From: an uncultured Candidatus Nemicrothrix sp.
GTDB taxonomy: Bacteria; Actinomycetota; Acidimicrobiia; Acidimicrobiales; Acidimicrobilacustridaceae
Length of the DNA stretch: 5,099 nt
Direction of reading: 5' to 3'
Assembly: GCA_903827085.1 (NCBI GenBank)
Contig: CAIKHC010000166.1
Span: 1 to 5,099, forward strand
Shown here: one piece after another, positions 1 to 5,099 of the stretch
Numbering within the stretch: position 1 is the first letter of the stretch
How the letters are laid out: the number at the start of each line of letters is the position of its first letter
Translations under genes and position numbers: made by a program
The notes under the pieces: generated by a model
What the model was told of the DNA's origin: nothing
What the model saw: only the letters and a program-made list of their open reading frames with translations
Database searches by the model: none

Positions 1-2
1 CC

Positions 3-653
3 AACGATCGCACTGTCACGGTTGGCGACGGCGCAGAAGGATTATTGGCAGTGAACGAAGCGTTCAACGTTGGCTGGACGGCTTCGCTGAACGGGACATC
101 GTTGACAGCGCTCAAAATCGATGGATGGCGACAAGCATTCGTGCTGCCTGAAGGCGCTGGCGGAACGGTGACATTGACATTTGCCCCCAATCGCATTTTC
201 CGATTCGGTGCAATCCTTGGTCTATTCACACTCCTCGCGGTTTTTGTCATGGCTCTCTGGCCGGACCGCAAGAAACGCCAACTCGAACCCCTCAACGAAG
301 GACAGCCAGCCAAAGCACTTCTCGTCGCTGGAGTCGTCATCGGTGCTGTTTGGTGCACCGGCATTGGCGCTGTGCTCCTTCTACCGGCGTGGTGGCTGCG
401 AAATCACCGTCGCTCGTGGCTCGCACCAATCGCATTTCTCTCGATGAGTGCCGCTGGAGTACTCGTCGTTATCGGCAAGAGGATCATCGACTACCCCTCA
501 AACCTGTGGGGTGCCGCGTCATACCCCGTGAGCGCTCTTGCTGCGGCGGCGTTCCTGTGTGCCCTCGTGACACTTCTGCCGCGACGAGATGACGCAACCG
601 AGGAATCCCCCGAGATGCCTTCGGCAGGCGCCGCAGCCGAGACCACTGCCTGA
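3..653 (+). CDS. C-terminal part of an AftD-like (DUF3367) membrane arabinofuranosyltransferase, 5' end outside window
   Basis: The frame is open from the left edge to a TGA at 651-653, giving 216 residues without a convincing start, so this is the end of a longer gene. Residues about 21-60 carry a compact beta-rich pattern (GWTASLNG, DGWRQAFVLP, GAGGTVTLTF) that I recognise from the C-terminus of actinobacterial alpha-(1->3)-arabinofuranosyltransferases (AftD, DUF3367) and, more loosely, of YfhO-type GT-C proteins. Four hydrophobic segments follow (about residues 66-86, 103-130, 139-158 and 168-190), then an acidic, Ala-rich cytoplasmic-type tail. AftD proteins are very large polytopic enzymes that add arabinofuranose from a polyprenyl-phosphate donor to cell-envelope arabinan. 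The fold class is seen; the exact sugar and acceptor are inferred from the family. The gene converges on the tRNA 10 bp downstream and has no clear hairpin-plus-T-run terminator of its own. Confidence 0.8.
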   Translation, partial: NDRTVTVGDGAEGLLAVNEAFNVGWTASLNGTSLTALKIDGWRQAFVLPEGAGGTVTLTFAPNRIFRFGAILGLFTLLAVFVMALWPDRKKRQLEPLNEGQPAKALLVAGVVIGAVWCTGIGAVLLLPAWWLRNHRRSWLAPIAFLSMSAAGVLVVIGKRIIDYPSNLWGAASYPVSALAAAAFLCALVTLLPRRDDATEESPEMPSAGAAAETTA

Positions 654-663
654 CTGCCCGTTG

Positions 664-747
664 TGCCCGGAGTGGGATTTGAACCCACAAGCCCCGAAAG
701 GCCGGGGGGTTTAAGCCCCCTGCGTCTGCCAATTCCGCCATCCGGGC
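664..747 (-). tRNA. tRNA-Leu (anticodon UAA)
   Basis: Read on the minus strand, the acceptor GCCCGGA (747-741) pairs fully with TCCGGGC (671-665), followed by discriminator A at 664. The D-arm has the GG of the D-loop (AATTGGCAGACGC). The anticodon stem GGGGG/CCCCC encloses the loop CTTAAAC, so the anticodon is TAA and the tRNA reads UUA codons. A long variable arm (around GCCTTTCGGGGC) marks a class II tRNA such as Leu. The T-arm is GTGGG-TTCAAAT-CCCAC. The 84-nt gene has no encoded CCA (the next bases read CAA), so CCA must be added by nucleotidyltransferase. It lies 50 bp downstream of the small unknown gene on the same strand and converges with the glycosyltransferase gene. Confidence 0.97.
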
Positions 748-759
748 TGGAATGGGACA

Positions 760-765
760 ACGGTA
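760..765 (-). promoter_or_regulatory. possible -10 element for the tRNA-Leu
   Basis: On the minus strand, TACCGT (765-760) fits the TAnnnT pattern of a -10 box, 12 bases before the mature tRNA 5' end. That would start transcription about six bases before the tRNA. No TTGACA-like -35 is seen at 16-18 bp spacing; a TTGCGG at 794-789 is too far. The tRNA might instead be read through from the gene upstream. Confidence 0.3.
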
Positions 766-797
766 CCGCCCCATTCAGTGGAGCTCCGCCGCAAGGA

Positions 798-1229
798 CTA
801 CGCCACCCGTGTCTGCGGCTGCCCAGCAGGCTGCGGGGCCCTGCGAGCGGCGTGACCAGCGGTAGGTCGCCCGGAGCGGCGCTGACCCTGGCGTGAGGAC
901 TCCACCGGTTCGCTTCCGCGCATGACGTCGGCCTCGACCGCACCCCACATCACTGTGCGAGCTGCGCCCGCTGTCGGACCACTGAGAGCGTTGGCAACAA
1001 GCACGCCGTCGATCATGTCGGCCAGTACCGAGACCCACGGCCGACCTTTGATGCGAACAGACACGGTGACAGCCTCGACCCCAGCAGCGTCGACCTGGCG
1101 CTTCATGGTGCGATCGACGCCCTCGAGCCGCGGCGGACTGCGGAAACTTGGCACCACAAGCCCTGCGGCGCGCGCCACCTCGCCAAGTGATCGGGCGGCG
1201 GCTGCGAACCGCAGCGAGGAAGCTTCCAT
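798..1229 (-). CDS. conserved uncharacterised protein, probably actinobacterial
   Basis: The ORF of 143 residues starts at ATG 1229-1227 and ends at TAG 800-798. I judge it real because residues about 7-102 read like a small conserved family I associate with actinobacterial genomes: an Ala-rich helix (RFAAAARSLGEVARAAGL), the segment VPSFRSPPRLEGVDRT (about 26-41), a beta strand TVSVRIKGRPW (about 55-65), then a helix with SVLADMIDGVLVANAL (about 67-82) and a final helix ending AVEADV. I know no function for it. It has no signal peptide or obvious membrane segment, so it is probably a small soluble cytoplasmic protein. After about residue 105 the tail is rich in Arg, Gln, Pro, Ala and Gly and looks disordered. 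The frame stays open upstream, but the conserved part begins right after this Met. No clear Shine-Dalgarno is present; CATCAT, seven bases upstream, is at best a weak -10. It is divergent from the nuclease gene. Confidence 0.72.
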   Translation of the reverse strand: MEASSLRFAAAARSLGEVARAAGLVVPSFRSPPRLEGVDRTMKRQVDAAGVEAVTVSVRIKGRPWVSVLADMIDGVLVANALSGPTAGAARTVMWGAVEADVMRGSEPVESSRQGQRRSGRPTAGHAARRAPQPAGQPQTRVA

Positions 1230-1299
1230 GGCCGCGATGATGCCGGAGAGGTGTGACAGTCCCCGTCCGTGTCCGAACCGCTCCGTACGATGCAACGAA
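1230..1299. promoter_or_regulatory. 70-bp divergent promoter region between the unknown gene and the nuclease gene
   Basis: This spacer must hold the signals for both divergent genes if the chosen starts are right. The rightward signal is clear (see the TACGAT entry). Leftward, only a poor CATCAT hexamer (1242-1237, minus) is positioned for a start at 1229. A six-base palindrome CGTACG (1285-1290) overlaps the rightward -10, and a short direct repeat GTCCGTGTCCG lies at 1265-1275. Either could be an operator half-site, but both are short enough to be chance. Confidence 0.4.
1286..1291 (+). promoter_or_regulatory. -10 element TACGAT for a leaderless nuclease mRNA
   Basis: TACGAT matches TAnnnT and ends eight bases before the ATG at 1300. 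Transcription normally begins about 6-9 bases after the -10, so the message would start at or within a base or two of the ATG. The eight bases between (GCAACGAA) contain no Shine-Dalgarno core, which supports leaderless translation. No -35 consensus is visible at the usual spacing. Confidence 0.55.
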
Positions 1300-2241
1300 A
1301 TGACTGACGCCGAGGCTCCCCTCAATCCCGCGCAACAAGAGGTCCTCGACCTCCTCGGCGCCGCCCCCGAGAATCGTCCGTCATTCCCACCCACCCTCAA
1401 GGCTACCCTGCGCGCCGACCTCGCAAGCGAGATCAGTCCCGAGGCGCCCCTCTTTGTCAATAAGCACGATCTCTCGATGGTGCATGGCTGCGAGCTTCGC
1501 CATCTGGCCGAGAAGGAAACGCCGTTTGAGTGGAGCCCTCCACTTGCGCGCGGGACCATCGCTCATAAAGCCATCGAACTTTCAATGCATCAGCGTCGGC
1601 GACCCATTCCGCTTGAACTCGTCGACGAGGCGATGGACCGTCTCGAACGCTCAGACGATTCCATCTCGGCCTGGCTCGCAACCTGCTCCGAGACCGATAG
1701 GGCCGAACTGCGAGCCTTTGCCAATGAACGCGTTGCAACGTTCCTCGAATGCTTCCCGCCAATCAAGCCCGGCTGGTCGCCGGTCACCGAAGCACGTATG
1801 CGCCTCGAGCTTCTTGATCATCGAATCGTGATCTCGGGCCGATCAGATCTCACGTTGGGTCGCGCCGATGGTCTCACCGCGGGCAAAGTCATCATCGATT
1901 TCAAGACTGGTTCAATGTCGCCATCGCATCTTGATGATTTACGCCTCTACTCCCTGCTCGAAACGATGCGCATCGGAACGCCACCTCGGCTCGCCGCGTC
2001 GTACTACCTCGATGCTGGTGTCGCTCAAGCCGAAACGATTACCGAGGGAGTCCTGCACTCGGCTGTTGCTCGTACCGCCGACGGCATTCGAAAACTGCAC
2101 GAACTCTCTGTCGGCACCCGGGCTCCGGTTGTGCGCCCCAGTTGGGGATGTCGCTGGTGTCCGATTCGCACCACCTGCGCGCAAGGCAAGGCGCATCTCG
2201 GCGAACTCGACGAAGAAAATGAACGTTTCGACGAGGATTGA
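1300..2241 (+). CDS. stand-alone PD-(D/E)XK nuclease of the RecB/AddB/Cas4 type with a predicted 4Fe-4S cluster
   Basis: This 313-residue protein has the RecB-family nuclease core: GTIAHK with His89; GRSDLTLG with Asp183; the strand IIDFKTG with Asp200 and Lys202 (D-x-K); and LDDLRLYSLL (about 211-220) in the place of the Q/Y motif. Four cysteines fit the AddB/Cas4 iron-staple pattern: Cys64 in VHGCELRHLAEK at the N-terminal edge of the domain, then Cys284-x2-Cys287-x5-Cys293 (GCRWCPIRTTC) at the end. Such nucleases cut single-stranded or end-processed DNA with a divalent metal, in repair or recombination. No helicase, cas1 or cas2 gene is adjacent, so partner and substrate are unknown. ATG 1300 is chosen because the frame upstream (from 922) is antisense to the conserved unknown gene and because of the -10 box eight bases upstream. 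The C-terminus is acidic (ELDEENERFDED), and the last 217 bp overlap the exporter gene on the other strand. Confidence 0.9.
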   Translation: MTDAEAPLNPAQQEVLDLLGAAPENRPSFPPTLKATLRADLASEISPEAPLFVNKHDLSMVHGCELRHLAEKETPFEWSPPLARGTIAHKAIELSMHQRRRPIPLELVDEAMDRLERSDDSISAWLATCSETDRAELRAFANERVATFLECFPPIKPGWSPVTEARMRLELLDHRIVISGRSDLTLGRADGLTAGKVIIDFKTGSMSPSHLDDLRLYSLLETMRIGTPPRLAASYYLDAGVAQAETITEGVLHSAVARTADGIRKLHELSVGTRAPVVRPSWGCRWCPIRTTCAQGKAHLGELDEENERFDED

Positions 2242-3590
2242 ATCTCGAACGATGAGGCGTAGATCGGATCGATGGCTGCTTCGGTTGCTTCCGCTTCAGC
2301 AATATGCAGGGCATCTACCGCGCCGAATTCGTGATCAACGGCATCCATCGTTGAAAGTCGATTGAGAACAAAGCGCATCACAACAAAAACGGCCAAGAAC
2401 AAAGCACCTGCACCAGCGACGGTCTTTTGAACTCCGATGACATCGACCAGCCACCCTTGAATGAGTGCGCCAAACGGAACAGCAGCCGTGAGCACCATCA
2501 GATAGAGCGCCATAGTGCGCCCGCGCATCTCTTCTTTGACCTGCAACTGCACGGTGGTGTTGAGGCTGGCGGTGATACCGAGGTAGCCAGCACCGGCGAC
2601 AAGCAATGCTGCGGCGCCAACAAGGACAACTGGGGCTGCTCCAAGGGCCACAAGTGCCGCCCCGTACGCGACCATCGCGATTGTCAACACGCGACTGCGA
2701 CTGACTCGGCCACCGCGTCCCGCAACAATCGGCGCAACGATGATTGCACCGGCGCCCATGCATCCGGCAAGGAGCCCGTACGCGCCGTCTCCGATTTTGT
2801 ACACATCGGTTGCAAACACAACGAGCAGGTTGAACAACGGACCGCCGAGCAATCCCAGTGAGCACACCACAATGAGGCAAGTAACGATGCCAGGCACAGT
2901 GCGGACATATCGCATGGCCTCGCGCATTTCAGCGATGGGCCGCGGCTTGCCAACCTTCACTGCGCGCACAAGGGGAGGAACAGAAACGACGAGCAATCCG
3001 CCGACCATGGCAAGAAACGAAATCGCGTTGATAAAAAAGCACCAGCTCACGCCCAATGTTGCGAGGACGATACCGCCAAGCGCAGGTCCGAACGCTCGGG
3101 CCGCGTTGAACTGTGCGGAGTTCAATGTCACTGCATTCAAGAGGTGTTCACGCGGAACCAATTCGGTGACGAACGATTGCCACGCGGCAACGGTAAAACC
3201 ACCTGCGAATGCACCAAGCGTGAGGATCACCAAGAAAAAGGCAATATTTCGCACGCCTTCGATCCATACGATCCAAAGCACCAATGTGATTGCCGCTTGG
3301 ATCAGGCCGCCGATGATCAGAACCTTCCGACGATCGAAACGATCTGCGACTGATCCTGCGTACGGTCCTGTAATCACCATCGGGGCATAGCCGAGGAATC
3401 CGGCAAACCCAAGCCACGCGCCACTTCCAGTGATTGTGTAGATCACATAGGGGACAGCCACCATCTGCAGCCAAGATCCGCTGCTCGAAAGCAGCGACGC
3501 GCTCCACATCCATCGGAAGTTGCGATAGCGAAAAGCAACAAATGCTCCATCAGGTTTCACTTGAGGGCGACCTGTCGCCGCATCGCTCAC
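2025..3590 (-). CDS. MFS exporter of the MFS_3/EntS-like type, with an unusual C-terminal tail
   Basis: The protein has 521 residues in this frame, of which about 25-410 form a standard 12-helix major facilitator. The N-terminus FRYRNFRWMWSASLLSSSGSW and the segment AWQSFVTELVPREHL-NAVTLNSAQFNAAR (about 136-165) are typical of the MFS_3 / enterobactin-exporter-like group (proton-driven drug or siderophore efflux). Motif A is at 75-89 (GPYAGSVADRFDRRK), and the central cytoplasmic loop is at about 205-230. The substrate cannot be told. The start is GTG 3590-3588, whose bases overlap the rimJ stop as GTGA, indicating translational coupling. After helix 12 an acidic Ala/Glu-rich stretch (about 416-445) looks plausible, but residues 450-521 are antisense to the nuclease gene, are Ser/Arg/Cys-rich and do not resemble any MFS domain. 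The TGA is at 2027-2025. The functional protein may end earlier than this frame suggests. Confidence 0.93.
   Translation of the reverse strand: MSDAATGRPQVKPDGAFVAFRYRNFRWMWSASLLSSSGSWLQMVAVPYVIYTITGSGAWLGFAGFLGYAPMVITGPYAGSVADRFDRRKVLIIGGLIQAAITLVLWIVWIEGVRNIAFFLVILTLGAFAGGFTVAAWQSFVTELVPREHLLNAVTLNSAQFNAARAFGPALGGIVLATLGVSWCFFINAISFLAMVGGLLVVSVPPLVRAVKVGKPRPIAEMREAMRYVRTVPGIVTCLIVVCSLGLLGGPLFNLLVVFATDVYKIGDGAYGLLAGCMGAGAIIVAPIVAGRGGRVSRSRVLTIAMVAYGAALVALGAAPVVLVGAAALLVAGAGYLGITASLNTTVQLQVKEEMRGRTMALYLMVLTAAVPFGALIQGWLVDVIGVQKTVAGAGALFLAVFVVMRFVLNRLSTMDAVDHEFGAVDALHIAEAEATEAAIDPIYASSFEIQSSSKRSFSSSSSPRCALPCAQVVRIGHQRHPQLGRTTGARVPTESSCSFRMPSAVRATAECRTPSVIVSA
3587..3590 (-). other. GTGA stop-start overlap coupling rimJ to the exporter gene
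   Basis: On the minus strand the four bases GTGA hold the exporter's GTG start (3590-3588) and the rimJ TGA stop (3589-3587). The only ribosome-binding candidate is a GAGG about ten bases upstream, inside rimJ. Re-initiation by ribosomes finishing rimJ is the simplest reading. Confidence 0.8.
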
Positions 3591-4177
3591 GAGAGCCAGG
3601 CCTCGGACAGTGATGGGCCTCGTTCGATCCAGTCTTCGAACGTGATGCCATAACGAACGTGGTCTTCCCAGTTCCCATCGATCTCAAGGAATCCCTTTGC
3701 GAGACCTTCATCGCGAAGTTCCAACTTTTCGACGACACGACGACTCGCGGCATTGCGAGGAACAATCGCGATTTCGAGTCGGTGCAAGTGGAGATCATCG
3801 AAGCAGTACTTCGCCAGCACAACAACGGCTTCTGGGGTGTAGCCCTGACCAGCGCGCGCTTCGTCGATCCAGTAACCAATGCTTCCGGACTGAAACGGGC
3901 CCCGCTGCACCGCCGACAAATTGATCTCGCCGGAAAATTCGCCATCGACGAAGATCCCGAATCCATAGCCAGAGCCCAATTGCCGCTCCCGCTGTCGAGA
4001 GTTGCAACGGATCGTGAACGCCTCTCGATCCTCGATGACATCGGGGGCACCAGGAGGACGAGTTGGCTCCCATTTTGTGAGCCACTCACTATTTCGTCGT
4101 CGGACCTCGCGCCATGCGGAAAAATCGGCCGCCACAAGTGGACGAAGCAGTACTCGACGTCCGAACAAGGTGGTCAT
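3587..4177 (-). CDS. rimJ: RimJ/RimL-type GNAT N-acetyltransferase
   Basis: A 196-residue GNAT protein (Acetyltransf_3 type). It begins with LFGRRVLLRPL, has WLTKWEPTRP (about 32-41), the strand-loop EINLSAVQRGPFQSGSIGYWID (about 84-105), the acetyl-CoA-binding loop ARAGQGYTPEA (107-117), LHRLEIAIVPRNAASRRVVEKL (about 131-152) and the RimJ-like end AKGFLEIDGNWEDHVRYGIT (160-179). RimJ acetylates the N-terminus of ribosomal protein S5 in E. coli, and relatives acetylate other N-termini; the substrate here is inferred. One oddity is Glu153 where the family normally has Gly (KLGF/KLGL). ATG 4177 is preferred over the in-frame GTG at 4207 because the family N-terminus begins here and TAGGAT lies eight bases upstream. 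The TGA stop (3589-3587) overlaps the exporter's GTG start. Confidence 0.93.
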   Translation of the reverse strand: MTTLFGRRVLLRPLVAADFSAWREVRRRNSEWLTKWEPTRPPGAPDVIEDREAFTIRCNSRQRERQLGSGYGFGIFVDGEFSGEINLSAVQRGPFQSGSIGYWIDEARAGQGYTPEAVVVLAKYCFDDLHLHRLEIAIVPRNAASRRVVEKLELRDEGLAKGFLEIDGNWEDHVRYGITFEDWIERGPSLSEAWLS

Positions 4178-4247
4178 GAGAGGCGATCCTAGCGACCAAC
4201 CTTGCACCCACGATGAGCCCCCGTCGGCGACTCAGAGGTGTCGTTCG
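4178..4247. other. 70-bp spacer between ppx and rimJ
   Basis: Apart from the TAGGAT hexamer it holds only a weak imperfect inverted repeat (GAGTC...GGCTC, minus strand, about 4234-4216) without a T-run. This is not enough to call an intrinsic terminator, so read-through from ppx into rimJ remains possible. Confidence 0.4.
4186..4191 (-). promoter_or_regulatory. -10-like TAGGAT upstream of rimJ, likely leaderless start
   Basis: On the minus strand TAGGAT (4191-4186) fits TAnnnT and ends eight bases before ATG 4177, the same geometry as the nuclease promoter. This suggests that rimJ and the exporter can be transcribed from their own start. The hexamer also contains AGGA, which at nine bases from the ATG could instead act as a Shine-Dalgarno, so the two readings compete. 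No -35 is seen. Confidence 0.45.
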
Positions 4248-5099
4248 TCAGGAATCCGCGAGGAGGGACATGGCCAGCCCGTCGAGTATGTCTGACTCTG
4301 AAACCAGACATTCGTCGAGACCGAATTTTCGCATCGTCGCTACTAGAACACAGAGACCACCAACAATGACGTCGGCTCGTTGTTCTTCAAGTCCAGGATT
4401 CTCTTTGCGCTCTTTGATCGACTCGGTGGCCAATGTCCGGAACACGTCTTCAACCGCCGGACGGGTAAGAACCAGATGATGAATCTGTTCGCGGTCGTAC
4501 TCGGCCAAACCCAGTTCTACCGAAGCAGTGTTGCTTACCGTTCCAGCAAGACCCACGAATGTCTGGGCGCTACCCAATTCGGGAATCTCGCGCAGCACAT
4601 CGTCAAGATAGATATCGATAACGGAAAGTGCCTGTGAAAGTTCTTCAGCCGTAGGTGGATCGTGATGAAGCCAAGCTTCCGTCATCCGCACGCAACCCAT
4701 GTCTACCGAAATGGTTGATTCCGCTTCGGTGGTTCCGAGAACAAACTCCGTAGAACCGCCGCCAATGTCGCAAACCAGGAACGGGCCGAGTGCGGGATCA
4801 AGATCAGCAGTTGCGCCGAGAAAAGAAAGGCGCCCTTCTTCTTCGCCGGAGATGACTTCCGGCATAACCCCCAAAATCTCCTTCGCCGCGTGAAAGAAGT
4901 CATCGCGGTTTGATGCGTCGCGGGACGCGGATGTCGCTGCCATGCGAATACGCGTCGCTCCATGCTGGTCGATGACCTCGCGGTACTCGCGCAACACTGC
5001 AAGCGTTCGTTCAATTGCTTCTGGATCGAGACGTCCGGTTGCGTCGACGCCCTGACCAAGTCGCGTGATGCGCATCAATCGCACTATCTGCGTTTTGCC
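4248..5099 (-). CDS. ppx: exopolyphosphatase / GppA-type (p)ppGpp phosphatase, N-terminus cut by window edge
   Basis: The frame is open through the right edge. The 283 visible residues start GKTQIVRLMRITRLGQGVD, which in this family follows a first phosphate-binding strand of about 25-30 residues (DxGTNS type) that must lie outside the window; the GTG at 5084 is therefore not the true start. Visible landmarks are MAATSASRDASN (about 53-64), EVISGEEEGRLSFLGA (81-96) with the catalytic-Glu region, the ATP-phosphate motif CDIGGGSTEF (110-119), VGLAGTVSNTA (182-192) and the end SESDILDGLAMSLL (267-280). Ppx/GppA enzymes hydrolyse terminal phosphates of polyphosphate or convert pppGpp to ppGpp. 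The short form, lacking the extra C-terminal HD-like domain, is usual in actinobacteria. Substrate preference cannot be read from sequence. The stop (TGA 4250-4248) is 70 bp before rimJ, with no convincing terminator between. Confidence 0.95.
   Translation of the reverse strand, partial: GKTQIVRLMRITRLGQGVDATGRLDPEAIERTLAVLREYREVIDQHGATRIRMAATSASRDASNRDDFFHAAKEILGVMPEVISGEEEGRLSFLGATADLDPALGPFLVCDIGGGSTEFVLGTTEAESTISVDMGCVRMTEAWLHHDPPTAEELSQALSVIDIYLDDVLREIPELGSAQTFVGLAGTVSNTASVELGLAEYDREQIHHLVLTRPAVEDVFRTLATESIKERKENPGLEEQRADVIVGGLCVLVATMRKFGLDECLVSESDILDGLAMSLLADS

Noticed and set aside
664..747. tRNA-Leu as an attachment site for an integrated element
   Set aside because: No integrase, no repeated tRNA 3' end and no accessory genes are visible on either side.
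922..1299. N-terminal extension of the nuclease by 126 codons (start at 922)
   Set aside because: It is antisense to the conserved unknown gene, has low-complexity Ser/Thr/Arg composition and no family match, and a good -10 box sits just before ATG 1300.
1230..1559. N-terminal extension of the small unknown protein up to 1559
   Set aside because: It would overlap the nuclease gene antisense; the extra residues look like shadow sequence and the conserved core begins just after the Met at 1229.
1300..2241. Nuclease as a CRISPR Cas4
   Set aside because: No cas1, cas2, effector genes or repeat array are in the window; the cysteine and nuclease motifs are shared by AddB-like and other stand-alone nucleases.
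2740..3390. 216-codon plus-strand open frame inside the exporter gene
   Set aside because: It is the antisense shadow of the transmembrane part of the MFS gene, with no recognisable domain and a composition expected of such a shadow.
4216..4234. Intrinsic terminator between ppx and rimJ
   Set aside because: The inverted repeat is short and mismatched and is not followed by a T-run.
5082..5084. GTG at 5084 as the ppx start
   Set aside because: The frame continues to the window edge with family-like residues (GKTQI), and the first phosphate-binding motif of the ASKHA fold would be missing.

Overview
The window looks like chromosomal core DNA of a moderately GC-rich Actinomycetota, possibly an Acidimicrobiia-type lineage. 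The reasons are the C-terminus of an AftD/DUF3367-type membrane arabinofuranosyltransferase, a small conserved protein of a kind I associate with actinobacteria, a short-form Ppx/GppA phosphatase, and two genes that look leaderless. The lineage is an inference from gene content; no marker here fixes it. I see no insertion sequence, prophage, CRISPR array or toxin-antitoxin module.

Layout. The left edge (3-653, +) is the C-terminal part of the membrane glycosyltransferase. Ten bases after its stop, on the opposite strand, is a complete tRNA-Leu with anticodon UAA (664-747, -). Then comes a small uncharacterised conserved protein (798-1229, -), divergent across 70 bp from a stand-alone PD-(D/E)XK nuclease (1300-2241, +). 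The nuclease carries the four-cysteine pattern of the AddB/Cas4 iron-sulfur nucleases. It converges on a 12-helix MFS exporter (2025-3590, -) whose reading frame runs 217 bp into the nuclease gene on the opposite strand. The exporter is the second gene of a tight pair with a RimJ-type N-acetyltransferase (3587-4177, -), stop and start overlapping as GTGA. Upstream on the same strand is an exopolyphosphatase/GppA phosphatase (4248-5099, -), cut at its N-terminus by the window edge.

How the genes relate. rimJ and the exporter probably share a message and are translationally coupled; ppx is 70 bp upstream and may or may not be co-transcribed, since rimJ has its own -10-like hexamer. The nuclease and the small unknown protein share a short divergent promoter region. 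The most noteworthy points are the complete iron-staple signature in a stand-alone nuclease, the long convergent antisense overlap, the matching leaderless promoter geometry in front of the nuclease and rimJ, and the conserved protein of unknown function beside the nuclease. I found no strong case for a wholly new multi-gene system; the divergent nuclease/unknown pair is the nearest candidate.
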